Shown here: one piece after another, positions 35,290-45,548 of the stretch
How the letters are laid out: each line of letters begins with the position of its first letter
How positions within the stretch are numbered: the first letter of the stretch is position 1
From: Gautieria morchelliformis
Lineage: Eukaryota > Basidiomycota > Agaricomycetes > Gomphales > Gomphaceae
Direction: 5' to 3'
Assembly (NCBI GenBank): GCA_015179125.1
Contig: WHVA01000102.1
Span: 1 to 64,000 of the forward strand
DNA: 64,000 bases
Notes under the pieces: model-generated
What the model was told of the DNA's origin: nothing
Databases searched by the model: none
Seen by the model: the letters and a program-made list of their open reading frames with translations, nothing else
Made by a program: the position numbers and the translations under genes

Positions 35290-36390
35290 AGTAGCATAAA
35301 ACTGACCTGCAATGGCAGACAGGAGGGAGGCAGTGAGAGGAGAAACCTGGGGTGAAAAAAGGTCAAAAAAAGCGAAAATAAAATGAAGAAATAACAATAA
35401 TAAAAAAAGGCCAAAAAAGCGAAAATTAATGGAAAAGAAGACACACCAGGGGCAGGGAAGGCAGCCAGGAATGGGTGGAGGCAAGGAGAGGAGAAACCTG
35501 GGGTGAAAAAAAGTCAAAAAAAGCGAAAATAAATGAAGAAATACCAATAATAAAAAAAGGCCAAAAAAGCGAAAATTAATGGAAAAGAAGACACACCAGG
35601 GGCAGGGACAGCAGCCAGGAATGGATGGAGGCAAGGAGAGGAGAAACCTGGGGTGAAAAAAAGTCAAAAAAAGCGAAAATAAATGAAGAAATACCAATAA
35701 TAAAAAAAGGCCAAAAAAGCGAAAATTAATGGAAAAGAAGACACACCAGGGGCAGGGACAGCAGCCAGGAATGGATGGAGGCAAGGAGAGGAGAAACCTG
35801 GGGTGAAAAAAAGTCAAAAAAAGCGAAAATAAATGAAGAAATACCAATAATAAAAAAAGGCCAAAAAAGCGAAAATTAATGGAAAAGAAGACACACCAGG
35901 GGCAGGGACAGCAGCCAGGAATGGATGGAGGCAAGGAGAGGAGAAACCTGGGGTGAAAAAAGTCAAAAAAAGCGAAAATAAATGAAGAAATAACAATAAT
36001 AAAAAAAGGCCAAAAAAGCGAAGATTAATGGAAAAGAAGACACACCAGGGGCAGGGACAGCAGCCAGGAATGGATGGAGGCAAGGAGAGGAGAAACCTGG
36101 GGTGAAAAAAGGTCAAAAAAAGCGAAAATAAATGAAGAAATAACAATAATAAAAAAGGCCAAAAAAGCGAAAATTAATGGAAAAGAAGACACACCAGGGG
36201 CAGGGACGACCAGGAATGGATGGAGGCAAGGAGAGGAGAAACCTGGGGTGAAAAAAAGTCAAAAAAAGCAAAAATAAATGAAGAAATAACAATAATAAAG
36301 AAAGGCCAAAAAAGCGAAAATTAATGGAAAAGAAGACACACCAGGGCCAGGGATGACAGCCAGGAATGGATGGAGGCAAGGAGAGACAGG
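35290..36390 (-). repeat. 150-bp tandem array in the Helitron 1 leader (about 7 units)
   Basis: The period is 147-150 bp (ACACACC landmarks at about 35441, 35591, 35741, 35891, 36040, 36190, 36337). On the coding strand each unit has a GTGTGTCTTC donor-like start, a T-rich stretch with TTTTCGCTTTTTTGGCC, a TTTTTTCACCCCAG acceptor-like end and a 51-nt exon-like block (GTTTCTCCTCTCC...). An open frame runs through the array because the unit is a multiple of three. The hydrophobic 50-residue peptide repeat it predicts is doubtful. Confidence 0.85.
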
Positions 36391-36571
36391 CAGGAGGCAG
36401 AGACAGCCCGTAGCAGACACAGAGGAGGCCAGTAGCAGACAGAGAGAGAGCAGGCTGCGCAGCTAGGAAAGGCGCTCGCGGCTGCGCCGCTCGCGTTCAA
36501 ACTCAGCAAATTACGTAACATTATTACGTAAAACACCCACAACCACCCTTCCAGCAACTTTATACTATAGA

Positions 36572-36948
36572 TTATATTAATACAATACCTAGAATCAAAT
36601 ACACTACATGATTTTCAGTCAACATGCTATGTAAATATGAAAGATACTACTCGCCTCTCTCAGTGAATTTATTGTCACTGAGAGAGGAGCACTATCCTGT
36701 CTCAGAGGGCATATACGTGCACCCGGCCCTTTAGCGCTCAAGAGCTCGCGCGTCAAAGTCATTTCAAACTCCGCTGGGTGAAGTGGATGCATGGTACAAG
36801 AACAATGTGAGAAACAATTGGAAACACCACACAATAAATTGAACATATTATGCTTGATTTTGGTGCAGGAGCATAAATGCACCCAACAAGAACAACAATT
36901 ATGAAGGAAATGTGGGGTTTGAAGTCTGGTGCACATATACACTCAACA
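36572..36948 (-). repeat. Copia LTR fragment interrupted by Helitron 1
   Basis: On the minus strand the LTR begins TGTTGAGTG right after a purine-rich TTTGAGGGGGCA tract (polypurine tract), downstream of the RNase H stop. It runs to the Helitron 5' end. The sequence at 29250-29298 on the other side continues the same repeat (AGTGACAATAAATTCACTGAGAG). Confidence 0.7.
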
Positions 36949-36961
36949 TGCCCCCTCAAAC

Positions 36962-37283
36962 CTAATATATACTGAGTTTTTCATTGAGCATTTTGACCCT
37001 TGGACTTGGTAATCCTTTTGTGAGGATATCTCCCAGCATTTGGTCTGTTGGCAAATATTCAATCATAACTTCTTCATTTTTGATTGTATCTTGGATGAAA
37101 TACAAATGAATGTCGAAATGCTTCGTCCTAGTATCTTGTTGATTGCCATAGGCAATCATAATTCCAGCCTGATTGTCTGAAAAGATTTTGACTGGTGAAT
37201 TCAGTGGTTGGAATATTTCAGAGATGAGATGGTGCATCCATAGAGCCTCTTTGCTCGCATGATTTAAGGCAATAAATTTGGCT
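36962..37283 (-). pseudogene. Copia RNase H C-terminal fragment
   Basis: Reads AKFIALNHASKEALWMHHLI, then KIFSDNQAGI, TKHFDIHLYFIQD and DQMLGDILTKGL, the end of a Ty1/Copia RNase H. It is truncated at 37283, where a host-like gene begins. It is the 3' end of the Copia element whose LTR follows. Confidence 0.9.
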
Positions 37284-38498
37284 TAGCTGAAGGGTTTGTT
37301 GAGCATGTGAAGCTTCCTGCCAATGTCAGTTACAAGAAGGTCGAGGAATGTATCTTCAAAGCGATAGGGTGCTATCAAACAGTGAAAAAGATGCCACACC
37401 TAGCTTACCGGCTCAAAGGTGTGTGAGATAAACACCTTTCGAAACTGGCAAAAGAAGAGGACTGGGACAACCTCAAGGATGATGTGAAGGGCGCTCAGGC
37501 AAGGAAGAAAAAGGGCGATGCCAGTGGCGTGGAAGTAGACATCGTTCTGGATGAAAGTGTACATGTGCGTGTGACTTCGCATGGCAGCCGCATATGATAT
37601 TATAAGAATTATAGTACATCGCATCACTTTGGCATACACTTTCCAGGAAAAGGGACAAAACTGTGACACATGCAGCTGGCAGGGGCAAAAAGAAGAAAGC
37701 TCGTATTCAGGACTTGAACGCCGATTCTGACACTGAAGGATCTGAGATCAAAGAGTATGGCCTACTGACAAAATGGGAAAGGGATTTCATGGAGGCATTG
37801 AAGGCAGAGTATTCAAACTGTGGCAAACCGGCAGGTGCTTCAAAAGTCTGCAAACTGAATAAGAACAGAGAGCACACGCATTTATCATGGTGCCAACTCC
37901 AGTCCTGGGTAACAGCCTTGGTGAGTACAACCTTTGCATTTATATGTATTACTCGCTGCTAATAATGCGAATTTAGGTTTCTAACATTCACGGGGTCGGT
38001 CTGAAAGTTCCTCCAAACAATGCTCACTTCGAAGATTTCCATTATCGCAAAGACTCTATTCTAAAAGAGAATACTGATGAAGGGTCAACAGTGAACCTGC
38101 CTGGCACTGCATTGGGTCTTCAAGGATCATTTCCTATGATGATGTTCCCACCAATTGACTATCGAATGTTTGCTCAGAACATGGTACTGAACCACCCTGT
38201 TACTCCAGTCAATCCTGACAAGAGACCAGAACAGTTGACCCCTGCGACTCCCAGTGACATCGCTTACCCAAGCATCGAAGAGTTTCTTGACCATGTCCGT
38301 AATTGGCCTGAGGCTAGGGGGCGGAACATTGACGAATTCAAAGGTAAATTTGAAGCAAACAATGTTTACTTCCTAAATGAACTGAAGGAGGTGACGGCTG
38401 ATGTGCTCATGGCCAACATCGGGATGTCATGGGGTGACGCGAATTTCATCAAAGGAGCGGTTAGGAAGGCTATAAGGAAGCTTGCTAAGAAGATGTGA
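37284..38498 (+). pseudogene. SAM-domain-like hypothetical protein, 5' truncated
   Basis: Coding-like from the edge of the Copia fragment: EGFVEHVKLPANVSYKKVEECIFKAIGCYQTVKK (in pieces), then stops near 37423 and 37574, then a good frame from 37663 (basic GKKKKARIQDL, acidic DSDTEGSE). An intron (GTGAGTACAA to AATTTAG, about 37921-37975) leads to VSNIHGVGLKVPP and a last exon. It ends with SIEEFLDHVRNWPEARG to GMSWGDANFIKGAVRKAIRKL, which resembles a small helical SAM-like domain. I recognise this only as a basidiomycete hypothetical family. The 5' part is damaged or cut by Copia, so I call it broken. Confidence 0.5.
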
Positions 38499-38806
38499 GA
38501 GGGAGGGAGGCAAGCAGAATTATGCCAGTAGGACACAATAATTAGATTTACTATATACATAAAAAAGAACAATTTACAGAATTATGGATATTTGAGATCG
38601 GCGGCCTTAGTACCGTCTGAGGCAGCACACGGCACATTATTGGTATTTAACCTTGAGGCCGCTACCACCAACACACCGCAAGAATGTAGATGGTTCACTT
38701 GTCACGTGACTTGTCCGCATGTTGATGACAGCTCTGCCTCTCAGACTCACATGACATAGTTCTTTATTTGTTGTCTGCCTCTAATTCTCAGTATTTGTTA
38801 TTCCAG

Positions 38807-41095
38807 ATGCCATCAACACCGCCCCAATCTCTCAAGCTTCCATTGGTGACGAGCACACCATATAGCGTCAGTTCCAGTAAATCTCATGAATCACACATTC
38901 GGACCCAGGATGAATTGAAAAAGCTGATGAAGGGCAAGTTCTCGGATGCGATATTTGAGAGTAATTCTCTGCTTGAAGGGCGCTGTCAGGCAGATCAAAA
39001 AATTGTCAACACTGTCCTATCCAAACTGAAACCTGGCATGTTCTGGCACAGCCCAACCAACACTTTCAAGGAATGGCCCAGACGCACTGGTCCAGAAAGC
39101 GCTTATTATGTCCCGTTGGAGTGGTTACTCAACAAGATTCTGTCCATCTCCTCCGAAAAGCTGCTGAATGGCAATATCCACCGAGGTCTTCAGTTTTACG
39201 TGTACGGTCGGGAAATGGCTGAAGGACTTGACAAAGACTCCCCCCTAAAACCAGACCTTGTTGGTTGTCAGTCTGTTGATGAGAGCCGAGGCCCGAAGTG
39301 GAGGCTCTCATGGAACGAGGCTGAAATTTTCATAGAGGTGAAGAATAACTGGCCTGGTTTGATCATGCAGTCAAGCACATACATGTGCTGTATGTTCACA
39401 CACCGATTGGATGGACTCTTCGTCACTGTTATCCATTTCAACAATGCAACAATGGGGTGCACTTCGGATTTTATTCATGCAAGGGTCTGGTTGTTACGCC
39501 CGCACTTGACCTCTCGAAGGAGGTAGGCTTTAAAGGATTTGTCCGCGGAGTAGTCGGGATTAATTCTTGGACGGATGAAAACCACGCTGGAATTGATACT
39601 ACTCGTACCATCACAGACATTGCAATTCCTGAGAGGGGTATATTCAAGATTTCGAAAACACTTTGTGACCGATGTTGCGTTCGCGGACGAGCAACGCGTG
39701 TGTATCTGTTGGTCAAGAAGGGTGCGTTTTGATGTTTAAAGATCTGGGCCAGTAGTTAACAATTGGATTTGAAGGTGCAACCGCCACCGATGGTTCTCCC
39801 GCTCAACCTCCGTCCACTCACCGGTATAACTTACGAAGTCACCAACCCCCACGTTCTCAGCCTGGAAAAGAGACTGACGGTCGAGAACCCTTGAGGTTGA
39901 AGGGAGGCATATCTTTTCTCTTGCCAGACACTGTCATTCTGAAAGATTCATGGCCATTGAAAACCCATAACGAAGAAGGCACAATGTTTGGAGTCTTATT
40001 GGGCGGATTTGGACTGCCAGACATCCTTGCCTCATACCCTGTCGAGGACGGAATGGATAAGCTCATACCTGATGATGCAACATATTGGCCCATGTGTGCG
40101 CCAGAGCCATACGCCGGGGTTAGGCCTGATGAACGAATACATATGCGATCTGTTTTTGAGACCCGAGGGACGTCACTGTGAGCTGCACAAAGTCCTCGAT
40201 TGCTCGTGCGTTGCATAGTGCACGCCATGTTGGGTATGTGAACGAAGAGGGCATCGGACATGATTTACCTATAATGGTGATTGACAGGGCATTTTGGGCT
40301 GTTTAAGAACGGCTGGTTGCACCGCGACATAAGCGTTGGGAACGTCATGCTGATGGATGAAGCTGAGCGGCCGCCTGTGGCAGAGTACATACCATCTTTC
40401 ACATCAGTCCTTTCGTTTTTTTATGTTTGCTTCAGTTTTGCCGTGACTCGAGAAGTTACTATATGTGTGGGATTCATATGCGATGGGGACAAGGCAATTC
40501 GTTGGATGGATCAGAAGCGGGAATTAGCAAAGCATCGCTCGGTGGGTCTTTAGTTGTTGTGTGCGGCTTGTGATTTACATGGTTCTAGGGTACACTGCCT
40601 TTCATGTCTCAGGCGCTGATTCTTGCTTGGGACGCTGGAATGCAAGTTGTGCACAAAGTAATTGATGACCTGGAGTCGTTTATATGGGTTTTATTTTGGT
40701 TGATTCTGGAGATTCTGGAGACCAAGGGGGCACTTGCGCTACTAGAACTGAATTACCGTCAAACGATGCTCTCCGACGAGTTACCTGTGTTACAAGCTAG
40801 GGGAGGTTTCCTTGACAGCTTAAAGCAACAGGATGCCGTGAACAGCTTCTCCACTGGCTTGAAACCATTCTCCAATCTCTTGATTCAATGGTTAACACTT
40901 GCTTGGGATACTGCTCTGGAGTGGCTGAAACCAGACTTACTTTCGAACTTACTTTCAAACGTCGATGAGTACAATTTACAGGCCACCAAGAAATACGAGC
41001 AGTATGTAACGATTGGGCTTGAATCTCTTTCAGACCTGCCAGAGAATTGGGAGTATGTTGAGGAGGGGGAAATGACAGGTGAACAGAGAGGATGA
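38807..41095 (+). pseudogene. FunK1-type fungal protein kinase, broken
   Basis: The family is recognised by AEIFIEVKNNWPGLIMQSSTY, then FGLPDILASYP, the catalytic loop NGWLHRDISVGNVMLM, GFICDGDKAIRW, KHRS joined to GTLPFMS across an intron (40551-40601), and VIDDLESFIWVLFWL. FunK1 kinases are expanded in mushrooms, and their role is unclear. Two lesions are seen: a one-base slip near 39450 (HFNNAT then GFYSCKGLVV in another frame), and a TGA at about 40178 in GTSL-stop-AAQSPRLLVRC where the family usually has a coding residue. Other breaks are explained by short GT-AG introns, such as the one starting GTGCGTTTTG at 39721. The start may be 38768 or 38807. Confidence 0.8.
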
Positions 41096-41316
41096 GCTGG
41101 GAAAGACCGCATGTAATGCATGATATATAATATTATGAGATCCTGTAGCCACTGTAGGAAGAGTGGGCACTTAAAATGAGTACTTTTTGCACTACTAAGT
41201 TTTGTTTACCATTATCATCCATCACATTGCAGATAATTTTCAACATTCTGACAACAACAAAATTACATTGCAGTAGTACAACCACACTACAGATAGCCAC
41301 AGTCCTTCATCCACCC

Positions 41317-42491
41317 TCACACATGTCTGCATGTAATCTGATCCAGTGCCTCATAGAGAAACATGAATAGCTCAGCCCTCTCCTTACTTGCAACACATGC
41401 ACGGAACTCAGCACCATGACGTCTGAGGTGAGCTTTGATGAAGGAGAATGATTCTTCGATCGGGTTTAGATCGGGCGAGTACGGCGGAAGATACATCAGT
41501 TTGATTCCTCTGCAAATGCAAGATTAGACACTAATGAAAACAGTTTATAATGGTACAAACATTTGGGCGCATAAGAGTGAGACCTCAGGTATGTGGTGAA
41601 TGGCGCAGTTATCTATAACAAGAACGCTCTGTAGTGCTGGGTAAGGGTTCATTACCTCTAAAAGGCCCTTCAGAAACCCAAGGAACTCTGGACCGTCATA
41701 TGCCCGTAATTTGATATGGCTATAGATGATTCCATCTTGTGAGAGCACCGGAAGGATTGAAAATCTGAGTGGATATTAGCGATACAATAATGGAGGCCCA
41801 TGCACAAATCATTACCTTTTGCCCCTTTGGAAACGTGCTCACACTCAAGGCCTACATCCCTTGTAAGCCCATCCCATTAGTCTATACGTTGTGCGAATGT
41901 CAATTGAGCTTTCATCTGTGAAAACCAAACGGTCCAGTGGACCACTACCAATACGAACCTGGAAAGCAGTCCGGGAGGCTTCACAGCGCTCTGCGGCTGC
42001 CGTGAAAGCTAGATTGGAGACAAATATAAAGGTTGTCATTCTTCAAGGATTTAATGACTCACTTTGTTTCTCTGCAAGCCAAGATGTCGAAGCGTCCTCC
42101 AGACAGTTGATATACTTACTAAAATACCATGCTGCACCTCTAGCTCTTTGACAAGCTCATCGAGGTAAAGATCGGGCGAGCGTTCAAGAAGCGCAAGAAG
42201 AAACTGTTATAAAATAAAATAAGCTACAGCTAAACACAGACATGAATTACTTACTTCACTCTGAGCTGAGGTCATTTTTGACCCATGAGATAGCCGCTTT
42301 GGCTCTGCCATGACGTCTCCAACATCCCACCAGAGTTTGATTGTCTGTTGAACTACACGTAGTGACATATCGAGGTCAATTGCAATATCAGTTGATTTCT
42401 TGTTGAGCTTGAATTTTTGGTGTATAATGCGATCCTGCAGATCCTTGCTGTACATGTGATGAACAGGTTTAGGGTTGCCAGGGCGAGGCAT
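41317..42491 (-). pseudogene. Tc1/mariner-like transposase, broken
   Basis: The N-terminal HTH (MPRPGNPKPVHHMYSKDLQDR, in part) ends at an intron (GTAAGTAATTC...). Then come LLALLERSPDLYLDEL, a first catalytic Asp in LVFTDESSIDIR, the second in LVIDNCAIHH and Glu in [14 protein letters not shown] (DDE_3). Directly after GCRP two TGA codons occur (near 41860) where CGA codons would be expected, both explicable as CpG to TpG changes. The DDE residues are kept, but the gene is interrupted. I did not find convincing terminal repeats. Confidence 0.85.
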
Positions 42492-43239
42492 ATGAGTGAT
42501 GGTGTGGGTAGTACATACAAGGAGAACGGAAGTTCCCGAGACACACCCTGACCAAGAATTCTATGACATGAATCGTGCGACAGCATTTGCACCCTTACTC
42601 CCAATGCTGAACCCCAACTCAAGTGTAATTTTGAGGTGTCTAATGGTCACTATCCCATTTTTATTGGTGCGTTTGCTACTTATGCTTACTTTACATCCTC
42701 GCTGAAAGGGCTGTCACACGTCCCAACTACAAGTCCACCATTGTGACTTGAAGCGCCCCTTCTACTCGTACAAGCATGAGCAGTTCCCTCCTGTTGTCCA
42801 CCCGCACCCTGACCGACCGTGGCTCCATCACTCCTACCGTCAACACCCTCACGATGACCACCGTCATGTCCTGCGCCTCCACGTGCTACCGCAACACCAA
42901 CCACGGCGATGCCCTCGCATGCCTCGAGGGCCGCCAGCCCAGTCGTGTCATGTCCGCGCTCCCGTCCCTCTACCGGCTGCCGTTTGGGCCGGTATCCCCC
43001 ATGTCCCCTGCACCCTCACGATGAGCTCCGTGTTGTCCGTGCTGCAATCGCACCCATACCTGCACCCGTACCTGCACCCACACCCGCACCTGCACCTGCC
43101 GCCGCGCGCTTCCCCACCACCCCGTCCTCCTACACCAGCTCACCCACCTCAGCACCTCCGTGCCCCTCACCCCCGCCACATATGCGTGCACCCCTGCGTC
43201 CTTCGCGTCGCCGCCCAACCCATCTGCCAGGGGAACACC
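42492..43239 (+). other. GC-rich region with a doubtful ORF
   Basis: A frame from 42776 (MSSSLLLSTRTLTDRGS to PMSPAPSR, 82 aa) uses C-ending codons as expressed fungal genes do, but I recognise no domain. The 3' part is proline- and threonine-rich in all frames (CCTGCACC repeats). A 130-bp block at about 43065-43200 is duplicated at 45236-45365 next to the second MITE. Confidence 0.3.
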
Positions 43240-43325
43240 AATCACACACTGTGCATTATCGCATGCATTATCGCACTGTGCATTATTGCATGCTTTATTG
43301 CATGCATTATCGCACTGTGCATCAT
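43240..43325. repeat. GCATTATCGCAC tandem repeat, left part
   Basis: Short units of CATTATCGCATG and CATTATTGCATG. The array continues at 43987-44046 after the solo LTR. Confidence 0.8.
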
Positions 43326-43986
43326 TGTTACGACCATGCATTTCCGATTTCCGACCTTCAGTTCCGCAACCTTTCCGCCCCTCCGATAATTCCGACATTC
43401 TGCCCCTTGTTCTACTCCCTTGTTCTTTTGACTCTATTACTCAGACCCACCGGACCTGCTTCATCGTTCATCAAGACCATATGTCCAGCCCTCCTTGTGT
43501 TTCATTGTCCCATATGTTTTCCCGACCCCTTGTTCTTTGCCATTTGTTTTACTTTACCCTGAACCCCGCTTGTAGTCCCATTGTTCCCAATTAGTTAGTT
43601 CCCACGTATTGTCTACATGACTTCCGCTCCCCCCAGAATTTGCTTAGTATCATCTCATTACATGTTGTCTCAGCTCTTTGTATAAAAGCCTGCCATGTAT
43701 GTCTGTTATTCTGCAATCAGATAATCACCTTCGATACTTGATTTCCTTCGCTCCATCTCCTGTGCTTAGCACAGCGAGTCTAGAAAGACCTCCGTCTCTC
43801 CACCTTCAGTGTTCCGCTTTCCGCATCAGTTCCGGCTCAAGTTCCAACCAACCTTTAGTTCAGTACCTTCCGGCTTCCGACTCATTTCCGAAATACTTAG
43901 GACAATAGTTCATTGGGGGCGCAACCTATAAGTTGAAGCCGCTGTCCTTTCCAGTTCCAACTTAGCGGAAATCTCGATACATAACA
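43326..43986 (+). mobile_element. Solo LTR C (661 bp) in a tandem repeat
   Basis: Begins TGTTACGACC and ends GATACATAACA. Flanks ATCAT (43321-43325) and ATTAT (43987-43991) form a near-perfect 5-bp duplication. It has a TATAAAAG at about 43681, a plausible promoter. It splits the GCATTATCGCAC array in two. Confidence 0.7.
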
Positions 43987-44046
43987 ATTATCGCATGCAT
44001 TATCGCATGCTTTATCGCACGCATTATCGCACACTGCATTATTGCA

Positions 44047-44825
44047 GCATGTTGTTGGTGGCCCCTGAGCTTCTCCTAGCCTTTAGCATCCTTCTGTCTT
44101 GTGTTCCGTTTATTTCCCTTCCTGTTCCGGCCCCTTCCAACATCATTCCTTCCTTATCTGTCCAGCCCTGTTATCGCTGGTGTGATTGCTTATGTAACTC
44201 AGGCATTCGGTGATCGGGCTAGCATGCCCGAGTTTGCTTATAGTCGTAGTTAGGTGGCGAAGGGGCTCCTTAGAGTTTTCTCTTTGGATCCCCCTTCGCC
44301 AGGTATGTCTATGTCCTGTATATAGTTCTCTATCTTACTTTGGATCCCCCTTCGCCAGTTCGCCGCTTGAGTGTAGAGCATCTGCCTAGGTTGCCCTTAC
44401 ACCTCCAGTGTAAGGGCAACCCTGGCTGGTTGTGGAGATCACACTACCACACAACTGACAAGGGGAAATCCAAAGAGAAAAGTCTAAGGACCCCCAATGT
44501 CAGCGAGCCCATATTATACTACGCTGCGCAGCCAGGGACAGCACTTGGCACTCGCCATCAACCCTGCATCCCCCTGACCTCCCTGACACTTGATCGACCC
44601 TTGATGCCACCTATTACGTGAGTCGCTTGATTTCCGACACTGTTTGAGAGTGGAAGTCGGAAATGGGAGTGGAACTGGCAAAGCAAACAGAACTGGTGGA
44701 AGTTCTCCCAGAAGTGGAATCATTTCCGAAAGCAGAGGCGGAGATGGAATCGGAACCGGAACTGGAGTCGGAAATGGAGTCGGAACTGGGTATGGTGTTG
44801 GAACTGGAAATGGAAAACAGGGTGT
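44047..44825. other. Repeat-rich intergenic region with a strong hairpin
   Basis: Contains a perfect 14-bp stem hairpin (44389-44402 and 44408-44421, GGTTGCCCTTACAC, loop CTCCA), two copies of TTGGATCCCCCTTCGCCAG (about 44284 and 44339), and a GGAACTGGAA-type simple repeat (44650-44820). No gene is seen. Confidence 0.5.
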
Positions 44826-45226
44826 CCCCTGACAGGAGGCATATAAAAGTTTTCTGGTCTGAAAAACTGTTGAAAAAACTGTAAAGATCTTCCAAATTTT
44901 TTTAGTCTTTTTAATGTAAAAAAACTTTAACAAAATTTTGTGTTTCTGTTAGAATTTGTTAAGAGCAAGAATATTGTAAAAAAGTTCAAAGTTTTTGAGG
45001 GGTTTTTTATGTGTTTTTTTTTTCTTTGTGAAAATTCAAAGAAACCCATAAAAAACCCTGAAAAAAACTTTGAATTTTTTTACAATTTTTTTGCTCAACA
45101 GATTCTAATAAAAACACAAAATTTTATTATAGTTTTTTTACATAAAAAACAATAAAAATATTTGGAAAATCTTTACAGTTTTTTGAACAGTTTTTCAGAC
45201 AAGAAAACTTTTATATGCCTGCAGTG
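44826..45226. mobile_element. Fold-back MITE, copy 2 (about 400 bp)
   Basis: Same palindromic structure as 14856-15256: left arm AGGCATATAAAAGTTTTCTGG, right arm AGAAAACTTTTATATGCCTGC, the same interior (AAAATTTTGTGTTT.TGTTAGAATTTGTT). The left tip is slightly altered. Confidence 0.85.
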
Positions 45227-45235
45227 TTATACTGT

Positions 45236-45548
45236 CCCTGCACCCGCACCTGCACCCACACCCACACCCACCACCCCCGCTCCCCCACCACCCCGTCCTC
45301 CTACACCAGCTCGCCCACCCCAGCACCTCCGCACCTCTCACCCTGCCGCATATGCGTGCGCCCCCGTGGTTTCCAAGCTCAAGAACATGTCAGGATCGGC
45401 GAAGTTGCCTTATGGTGCATTGGCACTTGGTGTGGAAGGGATCAAAAATGCTATTATGAACTTTGATGATGCGTATGTTCCACGTTATATGATTCCTCAG
45501 ATTTTTGGGGCTTATGCTACACAGGAGGAAATCCGACATCAAGAATGA
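45236..45548 (+). other. Short ORF with duplicated proline-rich start, unrecognised
   Basis: The first 130 bp repeat 43065-43200. Then VVSKLKNMSGSAKLPYGALA to FGAYATQEEIRHQE, protein-like but not identified. Possibly the tail of a gene captured beside the MITE. Confidence 0.25.

Larger units (their letters stand above)
29299..36571 (-). mobile_element. Helitron 1, both termini present (about 7.3 kb)
   Basis: Rolling-circle transposon on the minus strand. The 5' end (at 36571) reads TCTATAGTATAAAGTTGC preceded by A. The 3' end (at 29299) has a hairpin ACCCGGTGC-GAA-GCACGGGT, a 7-nt spacer and CTAG followed by T. Insertion between A and T without duplication is as expected. It encodes Rep and a PIF1-like helicase. 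The 5' subterminal region has TTACGTAA motifs, then a GCGGC-GCA-GCCGC hairpin, both shared with Helitron 2 at 59729. It sits inside a Copia LTR. The coding region has two frame breaks, so this copy is probably not autonomous now. Confidence 0.88.
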
